Shown here piece by piece: positions 34,883-45,334 of a stretch of 64,000 bases of DNA. The stretch is from assembly GCA_024734495.1 (NCBI GenBank), contig JALMQS010000841.1, positions 6,011,050-6,075,049 on the forward strand, given 5' to 3'. The stretch comes from Forficula auricularia (taxonomy: Eukaryota > Arthropoda > Insecta > Dermaptera > Forficulidae). Both the position numbers and the translations under genes were made by a program. Positions within the stretch are counted from its first letter, which is position 1. Every line of letters starts with the position of its first letter. The notes beneath the pieces are model-generated. The model was given only the letters and a program-made list of their open reading frames with translations. It was not told the origin of the DNA and ran no database searches.

Positions 34883-35094
34883 ATAAGTAAAAGTTGTAAA
34901 ATTGTAGATTTAGCACCTTTTAATTTGGATCATCTTCCAAAAGTGATCTTCTAAATAATGGTCATTGACGTAGTTAGGGAGTTTTCGTAGGAGAGGCATC
35001 CGGCGAGCTGATTAGCCACAACAAAGTTTCAATTTCAGTAATCCGATTAAAGATCCACGAACTTTTTTAGTAGAATTGGAAAATTTTGAAAACA

Positions 35095-35195
35095 ACGAAA
35101 TAATTTAATGAGAAATTTTACATAAGTGATGACTCGTAATAATTGAGTTTCAATTTTTCTTGAGTAGGGGGGAGGAGGGGGCAATGAGTTGACTT
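35095..35195 (+). repeat. Direct flanking repeat, left copy
   Basis: GAAATAATTTAATGAGAAA, ACATAAGTGATGACTCGTAA and TAATTGAGTTTCAATTTTTC, then GGGGGCAATGAG. The same series lies in the same direction at 37285-37372, flanking the palindrome between them. Confidence 0.65.
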
Positions 35196-35419
35196 TTTAT
35201 CGCTTTTACTTTTAAAATATAATATTTAGTTTTAACAAAAAAATTCTTAAACATTGAAAATATAATCCTTACTAGTTAATTAAATATTTATCAGAGCTAA
35301 TTATACATAATTATACATAATAATTATACTAATTATACATAAACTTTCTGTTAGAAAATCAAATTATCAAATGTTTCTTCGATATAGTTTTTTTACATTT
35401 TTTTTTATCTAACTTTTCA

Positions 35420-37250
35420 CTTAAATTTCACCATTACTGCCTAACCCTCTGAGATACATTAATTAATATAAGGATCTTTTTTTTTAAGTAAATTTAATTT
35501 CAAACAGAAAAGTCAATGTGAATGAGAGTGAATGGACTTGAATCAATAACAAATAATCTGTCTCTGATGGGCTACACATCCTCTCTATTTACGAGACAAA
35601 AAGAATTATAAATATGAAAAAATTCGATCTTATTTTATCGAATTCATCTATCAGGAGGTTCATAATATCTTTTAAATATAAGAAAATAGCATTTTGATTA
35701 AGAAGTTTGTAGTTTAAAAGAAATTATATGAAAAAATTCAATTTCTTCTCTCCGGTAGCGAATTAACTAGAAATGTCAAAAAATTTTATTTTTTCTCTCA
35801 TTAGATATTTATTCAAATCTTTTAAAATTTCATAACTGTGTGTTATTGTCACTTATCTTTTATATCAAATTATTAGTATTAGGAAATATGCATTTTAAAG
35901 GGTAGTTTATTTGAAGTCCAATTTGAAAAAAACGCTAATAACTCGGTTGAAATAATTTTTAAAAATTGGAAATCAATTATATATTATAAAACAATTAATT
36001 ATTAATAATTTACTTTAATTTTGAACGAAATCGATAAAGTACTTTTTGAGAAAATCGCCAAAAACCCCGAAAACCGTCTATGAAAATCCGTTTTAGAAAC
36101 ATTTTAAAATTTCCTCCATGCCACAAGTCAATGTTTTGTTTCATATGACTTTTTTAACTTTTTCAAAAGCATCTCGTGGTTTCAAAAAACATCGTTTTTT
36201 TACGGTTTACATAGTTTTTGACGATTTTCTCAAAAAGTACTAAACCGATTTCGTTCAATATTAAATTAAATTATCAATAATTAATTGTTTCATAATATCT
36301 AATTGATTTCATATTTTTAAAAATTATTTTAACGGAGATATTAGCGTTTTTTTAATTTTGACTTCGAATAAACTACCCTTTAAAATGCAAATTTCCATTA
36401 CTAATTATTTTGATATAAAAGATTAATGAAAATGATACACAGAAATGAATTGTCAATAAATTTGAATAAATATTTAATAAAAAAAATAAATAAAACTTTT
36501 TGCCATTTTTAGTTGATTCGCTACAGGAGAGAAGAAATTGAATCTTTTCATACAATTTCTTTTAAACTACAAAATTTTTAATCATAATGCTATTTTCTTA
36601 TATTATAAAGATACTGTGAACTACCAGAAAGATGAAATTGATAAAATAAGATCAATTTCTTTCACATTTATAATTCTTTTGGATTGATATATCAAGAGGT
36701 TGTGTCGCAATCAGAGACAGATTATTTGTTATTGTGATTCCGTATTGAGCTATTGAGTCCATTCACTCTACAATATTAGAATATCTTTTAATATATTTAA
36801 ATATACGATAATCTTATTAGATTATAAAATTAATAAAATAAATAAATGATATAATTGATAATACGATTATATTAGAATAAATTCAAACAGAAGGATCTGG
36901 GCCTGGCAAACATTGGTCATCCAAATTAAATAATTTTTTTTAAACTTTATTTTTAAAAAATAAAAGCGGTTATAAATAAATGGTTCCCCTTGTTATTAAG
37001 TTGATTTTTTTTTTTGAAATCCAAGTCATCAACCAAATTCGAAATTTTATGAATCGAAAAATTATCTCTCTAATTAATTGAGCTTGAATTTTTATATTGA
37101 AACAAATTTATATTTCCATAACTCCTAAAATATTAATTTTAGACATTTCAATCACATTAAATTTTGTGTTGGAAATTAAATTTAGTTTAATAAAGTTTCT
37201 TTATATAAATTGGTGTACCTCAAAGGGTTAGGCAGTAATGTGAAATGTAT
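35420..37250. repeat. Large nested foldback, about 1.8 kb
   Basis: CCATTACTGCCTAACCCTCTGAG at the left edge (35441 onward) is mirrored by CTCAAAGGGTTAGGCAG. Further inside, GACTTGAATCAATAACAAAT and CAGAGACAGATTATTTGTTA mirror each other with AATCTGTCTCTGATGG. The inner palindrome 35884-36391 has AAAGGGTAGTTTATT and ACTTTTTGAGAAAATCG arms. The open frame at 36373-36555 is part of the right arm. Confidence 0.7.
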
Positions 37251-37284
37251 GTGCAAAGTTACATAAATACTGATATAGAAAGTA

Positions 37285-37372
37285 ATGAAATAATTTAATG
37301 TGAAATACATAAGTGATGCCACGTAATAATTGAGTTTCTATTTTTCTAGGGGGGCAATGAGTTTTGTAGGGG
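37285..37372 (+). repeat. Direct flanking repeat, right copy
   Basis: GAAATAATTTAATGTGAAA, ACATAAGTGATGCCACGTAA and TAATTGAGTTTCTATTTTTC followed by GGGGGGCAATGAG. Orientation equals 35095-35195. Confidence 0.65.
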
Positions 37373-37475
37373 GTCACTGCCCTCCTTGCCCCCCCCCTCC
37401 TTAACTAAGGCCATGATAATGGTGAAAGGGGATTGAAAAAAAAGTTGAGAATCACTGGACATAGACTGTTTGATC

Positions 37476-37620
37476 CAGTGGTGTCATCACAAATTTAGCA
37501 CTGCCTGAACGCTGAAATTTCGTGAGGGTTTGGAGAATCCGGGTGTCCTCAGCGGGAAAATCTTTGGAAATATATGTTCACAAAGTGGTGGAACGACCTT
37601 CCGGCACCATGACACCACTG
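37476..37620. mobile_element. Short hAT-type MITE
   Basis: CAGTGGTGTCATCAC at the left and CATGACACCACTG at the right. The flanks GTTTGATC and GCTTGGTC match at 6 of 8 positions. At 145 bases it is nonautonomous. Confidence 0.6.
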
Positions 37621-38335
37621 GCTTGGTCAATATTTAATAAAAACTTGAATGAATACAATTGTTTTGACTCATTTATTATTATGAAGTCAATTCTTACATA
37701 GTAGCTGCTTTATTTTTTATTTTTTATTGAATTTTTCAAAAAGAGCTGAAAAAATGTTTGATAAAAATGAATTGAAATCAAGACTTAAGGAGTAATGAAA
37801 ATTCTCGAGAAACATTTAACACGAGAACCGTGAATTTTTACGAAAAAAGTTTTTACATACATTATATCCAATTATTTTAAAATGACGAGACAAAATAGCT
37901 TGCTTGTGTTTTCGTATCATTAAAATTTCTGGGTTGATATTTACTTAGGAAAAGAATTTTTATTCCGAATCTTACCCCAAAAGATAAAAAAATTGTAAGC
38001 ATCATAAAAATAATGATAGCACAATGTTTTAATCATCTTTATAATTCAGAAAATTAGACTCATTTAGGCAATTTAACCCTTTTTCAAATTCCATTCTATT
38101 TTATATAAAAAGCAGTTCAATTAGCTGGTCGTGTATTTACGAATGTTGTTAATAAGTTAAGAACTCATGAACATTTGCATCAACATGATTTGTGAACCCT
38201 CAGGAAGGCATAGAATATATTTTATAACACTATCGGATCAAATAACAATATAATGGGCCAAAAGTTTTGGCCGGGTTTAATATATAACATTCAAATGCTA
38301 CCAAAGAAATATATACTAGTACCTTTACTATAGAC

Positions 38336-38812
38336 CAGAGGTGGCCAACCATGCGGCTCTTTGAAGGATTATTTGTGGCTCTAGATAAATGTGCCCGAGT
38401 TCCCTTTTCATTTTTGTGCTATTATATTTTAAAAAATTATTATCGTTCCGTATGTGCTTCAAAATGTCTTAAAATGAAATTACTGACGGCAAATATGAAA
38501 GACTAAGTTCAACGTTGTAACAAATTTTATTTCACCAGCATCTCAAAGAATTACTGAGAAGTGCTGTCACCAATTATTCCCCAAATTTTAAAGAACTATC
38601 AAGAGAAGTGAAATAAATGTGTTTAATTTTTAATATTTAAATTCAATACACATATTTTCTACTTTTATTTATATGTTTTCAATAAATATAATTTCTGTAA
38701 AAAAAAATTTTTTAATACCTTTTTTGCATACCTTTTGAATACGTATTTAATCGCGAAACATTTCAAATTTTGAAAAATGGCTCGGACTATCAAGGAGCTT
38801 GGCTACCCCCTG
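38336..38812 (+). mobile_element. hAT-type element with exact 8-bp target duplication
   Basis: Starts CAGAGGTGGCCAACCATG and ends GCTTGGCTACCCCCTG. CTATAGAC flanks both sides (38328-38335 and 38813-38820). It contains the end of a transposase frame at 38539-38616 and is otherwise deleted. Confidence 0.85.
38539..38616 (+). pseudogene. hAT transposase C-terminal fragment
   Basis: 25 codons to a natural TAA read HLKELLRSAVTNYSPNFKEL then SREVK. The string of a LRSA/LRTA-type word followed by TNY.P.FK is the end of the hAT C-terminal dimerisation region found in ZBED5-like and related transposases. The same motif recurs in the copy at 51269-51466 (LVRTALTNYQPDFK). The upstream part of the domain is not readable in this frame, so this is a dead remnant lying in the right part of its host element. 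Confidence 0.7.
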
Positions 38813-38984
38813 CTATAGACACTAGGTATGTACTAGACTTATTAATATGTATTGGAAAGTTTTTCTAAACATTTTTCCTAAATATTTTTATATTCAGATT
38901 TATTTTACGAAAATACCTAAATAATTAGTATAAACATAATTTCAATATCTTAAATACCATACTTTTAAGGTTATTAAATGAGAA

Positions 38985-39470
38985 AGAATTTTAATCTTTA
39001 GAACAAATTCTAAGATTTTAGTAGAAATATTATTAAATTGCGTTATCAGAGGGGATTCATCCCCTCAGGAGTAGAACCTGAGAACTAACATGCTTTCCGG
39101 GCAATCAGTTTTTGAAAAAATCAGCTCGCGTTCAGATTAACAAATGTATTTTAAAAGAAAAAGAACTTAATCTTTAGGACAAATTCTAAGATTTTAGTAG
39201 AAATATTATTAAATTGCGATATCCCGGAAAGCGTGTTATTTCTCAGGTTCGACTCCTGAGGGGATGAATCCCCTCTGATATCGCAATTTAATAATACTTT
39301 TACTAAAATCTTAGAATTTGTCTTAAAGATTAAATTCTTTCTCTTTTAAAATACTTTGGTTAATCTGAACCCGAGCTGATTTTTTGAAAAACATTACAAC
39401 TATTTTCAAAAAAAAAGATGCTTCAATCTTTAGTTTATATTTAAGGTTATTACTTAACATTAATTAAAAC
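38985..39470. repeat. Inverted repeat with tRNA-like centre
   Basis: Unit words TTTAGAACAAATTCTAAG, AGTAGAAATATTATTAAATTG and TCAGAGGGGATTCATCCC occur at 39000-39080, again direct at 39165-39225, and inverted at 39260-39350. CTCAGGTTCGACTCCTGAGG at 39243-39262 is a B-box-like T-arm. CCGGGCAATCAG and TTTCCGG words lie between. Probably a SINE-like unit that was duplicated and inverted. Confidence 0.6.
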
Positions 39471-39895
39471 TTCTTCATCAACTTGAAAATTGTTGCTATT
39501 GGTCCGATTGGAATTTTGATTTTTCATAAAAAATTATCTTAAATATTAGGATTGAAGTTTATATACGATTAGAATAAATATTTGATAATCAATGGAGGGT
39601 ATGCGGAATTTAGGGTCGAATAGTTGAAGGATACAGGTCCATTTGCGTCCATCGGTTTGTGGTTTCGATTCCATAATTGATGCCCACCTGGTCCATCCAT
39701 ATTGCCCCGCCACACATTAATATTCGAATTTGAATACGGATTTGCTATTATGCTCGATTACAAATAGATAAGGGAATCCCCGTTCTATCAAAATTGCATT
39801 AACAGGCCAAGTGCTAGTTCACCTTCCGTTCCCCCCAATGTTCTCCCATCAATATAACTAGCCTTATAATTACTATTATCTAGGCCAGTGATTCT

Positions 39896-40226
39896 CAAAC
39901 ACTGTGCCGCGGAACTTTAGCGTGCCGTGAGATTCTTGAAGTGTGCCGTCACTGCTAGGCAGTGTTCCCTCCCGAATTAAAAATTATTATTTTTTTTTTA
40001 CATTTCTTTATCAATTGACACTTCATTTAATCCAAATATTTATTGGATCATTTGAACTAAAGACGTAGTAACATTTTACAGGGTGCAGAATGTCCTATGA
40101 TAATATTATAGGTCCATCAACAATAAACCAAATAAAATTCTATTAATTTATTTTATTGTTAGTGTGCCGTCAAATTTTTTAATTATTAAAAGTGTGCCGT
40201 GACGAAAAAATGGTTGAGAATCACTG
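39896..40226. mobile_element. hAT-type MITE with exact 8-bp target duplication
   Basis: Begins CAGTGATTCTCAAACACTG and ends GGTTGAGAATCACTG. ATCTAGGC is duplicated exactly at 39888-39895 and 40227-40234. GTGTGCCGTCA-type words are repeated in both halves. Confidence 0.85.
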
Positions 40227-40433
40227 ATCTAGGCAGTAATATAATTTTTATTTTACATAAAGCTAGTAATTTTTTCTGTCGCTTATCTACGAGTATAATT
40301 TAATGAAAATTCTAACTCTTGGTATAGCGAAATGTGCCTAAATATAGAATTATCTCGAAATCTTTTTACTTAATTATTCTTTAAAGATGTTAAATAAAAC
40401 TAAGGCCAACATCTCGGTGTAATATACTTTTAA

Positions 40434-40850
40434 CTAAGTAAAATTTCAAGGTAGATTTCACAAAATAAAACAAATACATTAAAGTAGACAATAAAAGAGT
40501 TTGTCTTCTACCTGAAAAATAAACTGGTTAATTTATTATCAATTCCTGTGAATAAATTGAAATAGACTGATGAAGAGGGCAAAGCTCTCGAAACTATAGT
40601 CTCGTTATAAATAAATTTAAAAAATGTATCTTTCCACCAGAAGACACTTTTTTTATTGTCTCCTTTAATTTATAAAAATTCTGCTACTCTCGGCAAAAAG
40701 AAACTTTCAATTTAAATAAATATATGTTTTGAGTTTTATCTCGATATTATATATATTTCGGGTTTTGAGCCCATCATCAATAATTAACATAGAAAATTTG
40801 TTTATTTTGTGAAGCATACCTTGAAATTTTACTTACTTTTTATTAAAAAT
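40434..40850. mobile_element. Foldback (CAAGGTAG..TTTCAC family) hosting the GACAATAAAAGAGT element
   Basis: The left arm AGTAAAATTTCAAGGTAG then TTTCACAAAATAAAACAAAT is mirrored by ATTTGTTTATTTTGTGAAG and ACCTTGAAATTTTACT. Near the right arm a minus cassette has TTGATGA (40790-40784), an extra T, GGG..CCC and GAAA (40759-40756). A second element occupies 40493-40700, as at 21867-22118. Confidence 0.7.
40567..40606 (+). ncRNA. Hammerhead-like ribozyme motif, best-preserved copy
   Basis: CTGATGA lies at 40567-40573, one extra A at 40574, then GAGGGC (40575-40580) pairs with GCTCTC (40584-40589) across an AAA loop. GAAAC is at 40590-40594, then TATA and GTC at 40599-40601. The C and A of GAAAC can pair with G and U of GTC to make the two-base-pair stem III typical of minimal type-I hammerheads. 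The TC after GTC can pair with the GA before CTGATGA to start stem I. All conserved core bases are present. The extra base between the core and stem II is shared with the other copies, may reduce activity, and is not in the textbook consensus. Confidence 0.6.
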
Positions 40851-41395
40851 GTTTTACCTTGAAACCATACTTAACTCTTTAAAAATGATCAATACAATTT
40901 CATTTAGTTTTCCTCCGACGTTTTATATTCTCAACGGTACCCTTCTTCAGGGTCTAGGTACATATTTTTTTTCAAAAGTAGAAACATTATGTCACAATAC
41001 AGAAGTACATAGGTATATACATATAGGAAAAAATATTTGAAAAAACATGTCATTGAGAACGAAAAAAACAAAAACATCATAAGTATACATTACATCACAA
41101 TTTATAGCTCTTGAATAGCCAGTAGGCGCGCATGGACAATTTGCCTAAATAAATTTAGTGGTCTAATTATCTAAGTCAGGTGTGTCCAACCTGTCGAAGC
41201 TTTTGGCTTACACGGGCCATATTTGAAGAAAAAAAATTGTCTCGGGCCGTGGATAAAATATTATAATTCTATTGATATTTTTTATATAAAAAAGATAGTT
41301 AATAATGTAGAAATAAGAAGTTTATTATTTGTTTAGCTCAGAGTGAGCTTCTAGTTTTACATTTCGGGAATTTTATACTTTAAAATAGCTTCACA

Positions 41396-41577
41396 GGGGG
41401 GTCAGATAGGCTAGGCGGTAGCGTGACAGCGAGCTAACCAGGGGACCCGGGTTCGAATCCGGCTCGAGGCATCCAGCTAAAATCTGACCCCCGGGGGTAG
41501 AGACAAATTTTAAAAATATAACTAGTATCGTAATTAGGCTTATGGTTAGAAGGGCCGAAAAGCCAAAAAAAAAAAAA
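41396..41577 (+). repeat. tRNA-derived SINE, copy 4
   Basis: GGGGGGTCAGATAGGCTAGG start with A-box GCTAGGCGGTAGCG, B-box GGGTTCGAATCCGGC, CGAGGCATCCAGCTAAAATC, CCCCCGGGGG, and a tail of about 13 A. The flank AAAATAGCTTCAC occurs before the head (41382-41395) and again after the A tail (41573-41586), an apparent target duplication. Confidence 0.85.
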
Positions 41578-42131
41578 TAGCTTCACGTATATGTATTTAC
41601 ATACCTACATACTTACAAAAAGTGATATTATGTATTAGTTTTTGTTTATATTATTTCATGGCTAAATAAATTATAATAAAAAGACAATATTCAATTTAAA
41701 GAAGGATATGAGAAATGATAATTTATTTTTTAAAAGGGTCTCGGTTATAATAAGTCCTGACTATCCATTATTTATTGACATGTAAGAACGTGCAAAGATC
41801 TAAAAGACAAGTCCTGACAAGTTTAAGTCCAAGAGAGAAATCAATTAATTGTGATTGTTCTAGAAACCCCCAATTCCTTTGTCTCCTTGTACTAGAATGA
41901 TAACTTTTAGACTTGGTTACTGTCGTAGCATATGATTTTCTTAAATAATAAATATTTTAGAAAATGTAAATATGAGATGAAGAAGAATTTTTAAATATTC
42001 GAAACTTCATTATTTTTTTATCTTATGCTTTCAGTAAATTTTATTCTTGAAAAAAGCTTCACGTATTATACAAATGTGCATTTATATTTCGAAAAAGGGA
42101 ATAAATATATCTCTACATATAAATCTCAATA

Positions 42132-42259
42132 CAAATTTGATTGCAATTAATTGAGACGCTTGATGAAGCCGAAAAAATTGGCGAAACGTCGCGTAAATCG
42201 TTGAGAATTTTTTGATTTCCTACTTTCCCGTCCAAATGCCTGCTAATATAATTGATCAA
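42132..42259 (+). mobile_element. 128-bp hammerhead-bearing retroposed insert with 13-bp target duplication
   Basis: ATAAATCTCAATA occurs at 42119-42131 and again at 42260-42272, flanking a 128-base unit inserted in the older hAT element. The unit holds the cassette at 42155-42195. There is no A tail and no terminal inverted repeat. A short unit carrying a hammerhead-like core and making a target duplication resembles nonautonomous Penelope-like units or retrozymes. That assignment is inference. Confidence 0.7.
42155..42195 (+). ncRNA. Hammerhead-like ribozyme motif with stem I
   Basis: ACGC (42156-42159, using C as the last stem base) can pair with GCGT right after the GTC triplet (42188-42190), giving a stem I of 4 bp. 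The core reads TTGATGA (C3 changed to T), one extra A, GCC (42168-42170) pairing with GGC (42180-42182), GAAAC (42183-42187) directly followed by GTC. With no bases between GAAAC and GTC, stem III cannot close in a monomer. As in other Penelope-type hammerheads, it might work only as a dimer. Confidence 0.55.
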
Positions 42260-42368
42260 ATAAATCTCAATATTTTAAGGAAGTTTGGTTTTATGTTGGG
42301 CTACACTTATTGCAGTGCTGGGTCGTTTGCGGCCCGCGAGCCACGGGTTGGACATCCCTGATCTAAGT

Positions 42369-43358
42369 GATCTTATTCTTAAAGAAGGATAAGAGAAGAT
42401 AGTATGGTAAACCCACTGGGTAAATGTTATTGTTGTACTTAGGTACGGAGGAATGGGAATATAGATAAACATATAGAATCATAGTAATATTTTCTGAATC
42501 ATTTCCGCTGCGCTGTTTAATTATTCCGAATTGCTAATCAAGTGGGCGTCGCGACGACCGTTCCCATAATATCGATAATAATTAATTTCAAGTTCCGTTT
42601 CCTCTCTCCCTTTGAGAGAGGGCGATTCTTTTTTTTTTTTTTTTTATTTACCCAGACGGTGGGTGAGTGAGGGTGAACCGGGATCTCTTTAACAAGGCGG
42701 GGGCAGGGGTGCCCCCCTTTCATAACATCCGTCCGTTTTTATCATCGATGAGGGAGATAATAGAATCGTTAACTCGATAGGCGCATATTCAGATCCTTTG
42801 AAGTAGATGATCATCATCCCGATTTGTTTACACATAACGCCTTGCCGTTATTGAAAAAGAACAAATTAAATCAATGATAAGAGAAGAGAAAGAGAACTTG
42901 CGCAATCAGATTAGCAAAAACGCTGTGGGAAGAAAGAGATGTTCAATAAGGAAAAGGGAAAAAAAGAAATCCATCGCTTTCAAAGAATTCTATTTCTATA
43001 AAATACGAAAATTCTTCCATGAACTGCTCCTTATTCAGAATTCGTAATTTGCAGAAGATAATATGGGAAAGTTATTGAAATAAAATTGAACAGGTCTGCG
43101 AAATTCAATTTTCCTAAAGTCCTAGAGTTGTACAAAATGTTATTTAGTTCTCAGAAGAAGAGATTAGCTGAGTTAGAGAAAGGTCACACCATCCTTGTTA
43201 AGGGTTTGACCAGGTTTCCTTAATAACTTATGCCGAATGCCGGGATGGCTAATGCGTCACTTGCTATTGGTATTGGGTTTTTGTGCAAAATTTTTAAATT
43301 ACTTTTTGTCTTTTGATGGAAATCTATGATCATGTTATTTGTTAATTAAAGAAATGTA
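42369..43358. other. Unique stretch with GC-richer island
   Basis: 42480-42910 is GC-richer with no repeat match and no splice pairs. The frame at 42538-42723 has a Lys/Pro/His-biased product caused by a T run. No gene called; regulatory content possible. Confidence 0.35.
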
Positions 43359-44775
43359 TGCTTTTATGAAATGTACTAGAAACTAAATTATTTTAATGTT
43401 AATGTACTATTATACTTTTCAAGCAAAAATGTACTCTAAATAATAAATTTGTACTGTAACGGCAGCACGGAAGGAGAGAGTACACGAATTCTCAGAATTT
43501 TAAGCTAAGTACTATTTAAGATTAAAAGGGTATAAAACCTCACTCTATTTTCAATATTTTTTTTATATTTGACCATATGAAGAAGTAGAAAAAAAGAAAT
43601 CACTAAATCTTAAATTTTTATTAAGTTTTGGGGATTTGAAAAGTGAAAATGAGTAGAAATGGAGACCTCTCTATTTCGTCCTGTAAAAATACTTTTAAAA
43701 TACTTGACGTTTTTTAGATTTTTTTTAAATCTTATCTATTTATTAGTGCATTGATGAATAAAAAGAAAATACCAAAATCTTAATTTTCTACCAAGTTATT
43801 GCGGTTTGATACATTTCTATTTTTTTTTCTTTTTTTTTTTTGTACTTAGTTTGTAGTTAATTTGTATTGATCTTTGGAGGACCTAGCCACCGAGGACTTG
43901 TGCCTCTAAGCAGGTCAAGGAATAAAGTCTTATTTATTTATTTATTTTGAAATGTTGTTGGTATTATAGAGTAATATTCTGATTCATACTAGTATACTTA
44001 AATACAATAGAAATTTGTATCCAGGAATTAATTTCTAAAAAAAAAGAACCAAAACGCTTGGATTGAAAAAATTGATATTAATTCATCATAATCTTTAGCA
44101 CTCCTAGATCTTGATTGAGTAAAAAAGATCCGTAACGCCGAAGCCGTTCCCGTCAAAATTAAGCCCTGTTTGTATTTAAAAAAACTCTATTCATCAAAAT
44201 TTTTTGCTTCAGATTGACATTGACATTTACATTCATTTCAAACCCCTCAAAATGAAGTTTTTTTAGGGGGTTCTTCAATGCGCTAACAAACAGATATGAT
44301 TTTAAAAAAATTCTAAAAAACCACTCAGAAGTATTTAAAAAAATCTAAAAAAACGACAAGTATTTTAAAAGTATTTTTACAGGACGAAATAGAGAGGTTC
44401 CACTCATTTCCACTCATTTTCACTTTTCAAATCCCCAAAACTTAATAGAAAATTAAGATTTAGGTATTTCATTTTTTCTTCTTCTTCATATGGTCAAATA
44501 TAAAAAAAATATTGAAAGTAGAGTGAATTTTTGTAAATTTAATTCGCTTTAAAATGACAGTGTGGGAGGGCTTCAAAGTACTTTTTTTTATCGGTTTTAT
44601 ACCCTTTTAATCTTAAATAGTACTTAACTTAAAATTCTGAGAATTAGTCCACTCTCTCCTTCCGTGCTGCCGTTACAGTACAAATGTATTATTTACAGTA
44701 CATTTTTGCTTGAAGAGTATACTAGTATATTAACATTAAAATAATTTAGTTTTTAGTACATTCCATAAAATATCT
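43359..44775. repeat. Foldback element with arms of about 400 bases
   Basis: The left arm ATGTACTAGAAACTAAATTA, AACGGCAGCACGGAAGGAGA and AGTACTATTTAAGATTAAAA is mirrored by the right arm (TTTTAATCTTAAATAGTACT, TCTCCTTCCGTGCTGCCGTT, TAATTTAGTTTTTAGTACAT). Further inside, CATATGAAGAAG and CTTCTTCATATG face each other, as do GACGAAATAGAGAGG words. The centre (43800-44300) contains a foreign LINE-like tail. Short right-arm words recur at 45340-45400 next to a hAT transposase fragment. Confidence 0.8.
43830..43950 (+). repeat. Retroposon 3' end with (TTTA)n tail
   Basis: GGACCTAGCCACCGAGGAC, TTGTGCCTCTAAGCAGG and AATAAAGTCTTATTTATTTA: a GC-richer segment ends in an AATAAA word and a TTTA repeat tail, as at the 3' end of a non-LTR retroelement. 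Family unknown. Confidence 0.45.
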
Positions 44776-44850
44776 CAAATGTAGCACATTTATGATAGAT
44801 TAGTCCTAAAAAATATAATCTTCAAAAATATCAATATTTTTTTTTTTTTT

Positions 44851-44990
44851 TATAATGATACTGATACAAGAAGAAGTTGCACCGAAAAGGTTCAACCTCT
44901 GTAGTCCGCGGTGGACCCTTGAATCTTGAAAATAAGAAGAGACTTAGGGATTGGGTCGGAGTTGAAGGTGTTCGTTGATGCGTGTAATAT
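44851..44990 (+). repeat. Dispersed repeat, copy 1 (GATTGGGTCGGAGTTGAAGG)
   Basis: CTGATACAAGAAGAAGTTG, ACCTCTGTAGTCCGCGGTG and GGGATTGGGTCGGAGTTGA words match 63070-63192 in the same order. About 140 bases with a T-rich start. Class unknown. Confidence 0.6.
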
Positions 44991-45035
44991 AAAGTATAAG
45001 GGTATTTATGAAGTTTAAAGAGGTTGTTTAGTTTC

Positions 45036-45330
45036 TGTGAGAGTTAATTTAGAAAATCTTGCTGGATTCGCTGAAGAAAATTGTGCATGGGATTCAATTA
45101 AATGGAGTTCAAAGTATTTTGTTAAATGAACATCCACATATAATTGTTGTAGGTTGCACATCTCATTCTTTCAATCTATGTTCTTCATATGGGTGTCAAA
45201 AACTACCAAAGGGTGTTGAAGTTTTGGCGAGAGACATTTATTCTCATTTGCCCATAGTTTTAAAAGAGTTTCGAAGATTTTTAGAATTGAAACCACACAA
45301 AATTCTTAAACATAACAATAATAAAGTACT
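45036..45330 (+). pseudogene. hAT-type (ZBED5-like) transposase fragment
   Basis: The frame from 45059 holds NGVQSILLNEHPHIIVVGCT followed by SHSFNLCSSYGCQKLPKGVE, then LARDIYSHL, then EFRRFLELKPHKILKH. The GC.SHS..LC...C..LP and FL.LKPHKIL signatures are those of the RNase-H-like core of hAT transposases of the ZBED5/FAM200 type. A second frame just upstream reads NLAGFAEENCAW, the preceding GFA-type segment, so a frameshift near 45090 separates them. The N-terminal BED finger and the C-terminal dimerisation part are missing. The frame runs at about 45335 into sequence resembling the right arm of 43359-44775. Not functional. Confidence 0.75.
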
Positions 45331-45334
45331 ACCA

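Larger units (their letters stand above)
41177..42360. mobile_element. hAT-type element with exact 8-bp target duplication, carrying two later insertions
   Basis: Starts CAGGTGTGTCCAACCTG and ends GGGTTGGACATCCCTG. ATCTAAGT is duplicated exactly at 41169-41176 and 42361-42368. The ends CGGGCC and GGCCCGCGAGCC are subterminal. A SINE (41396-41575) and a hammerhead-bearing insert (42132-42259) sit inside. No transposase frame survives. Confidence 0.85.

Noticed and set aside
38985..39350. CRISPR-like array
   Set aside because: Repeats are long, partly inverted and not evenly spaced; the context is eukaryotic.
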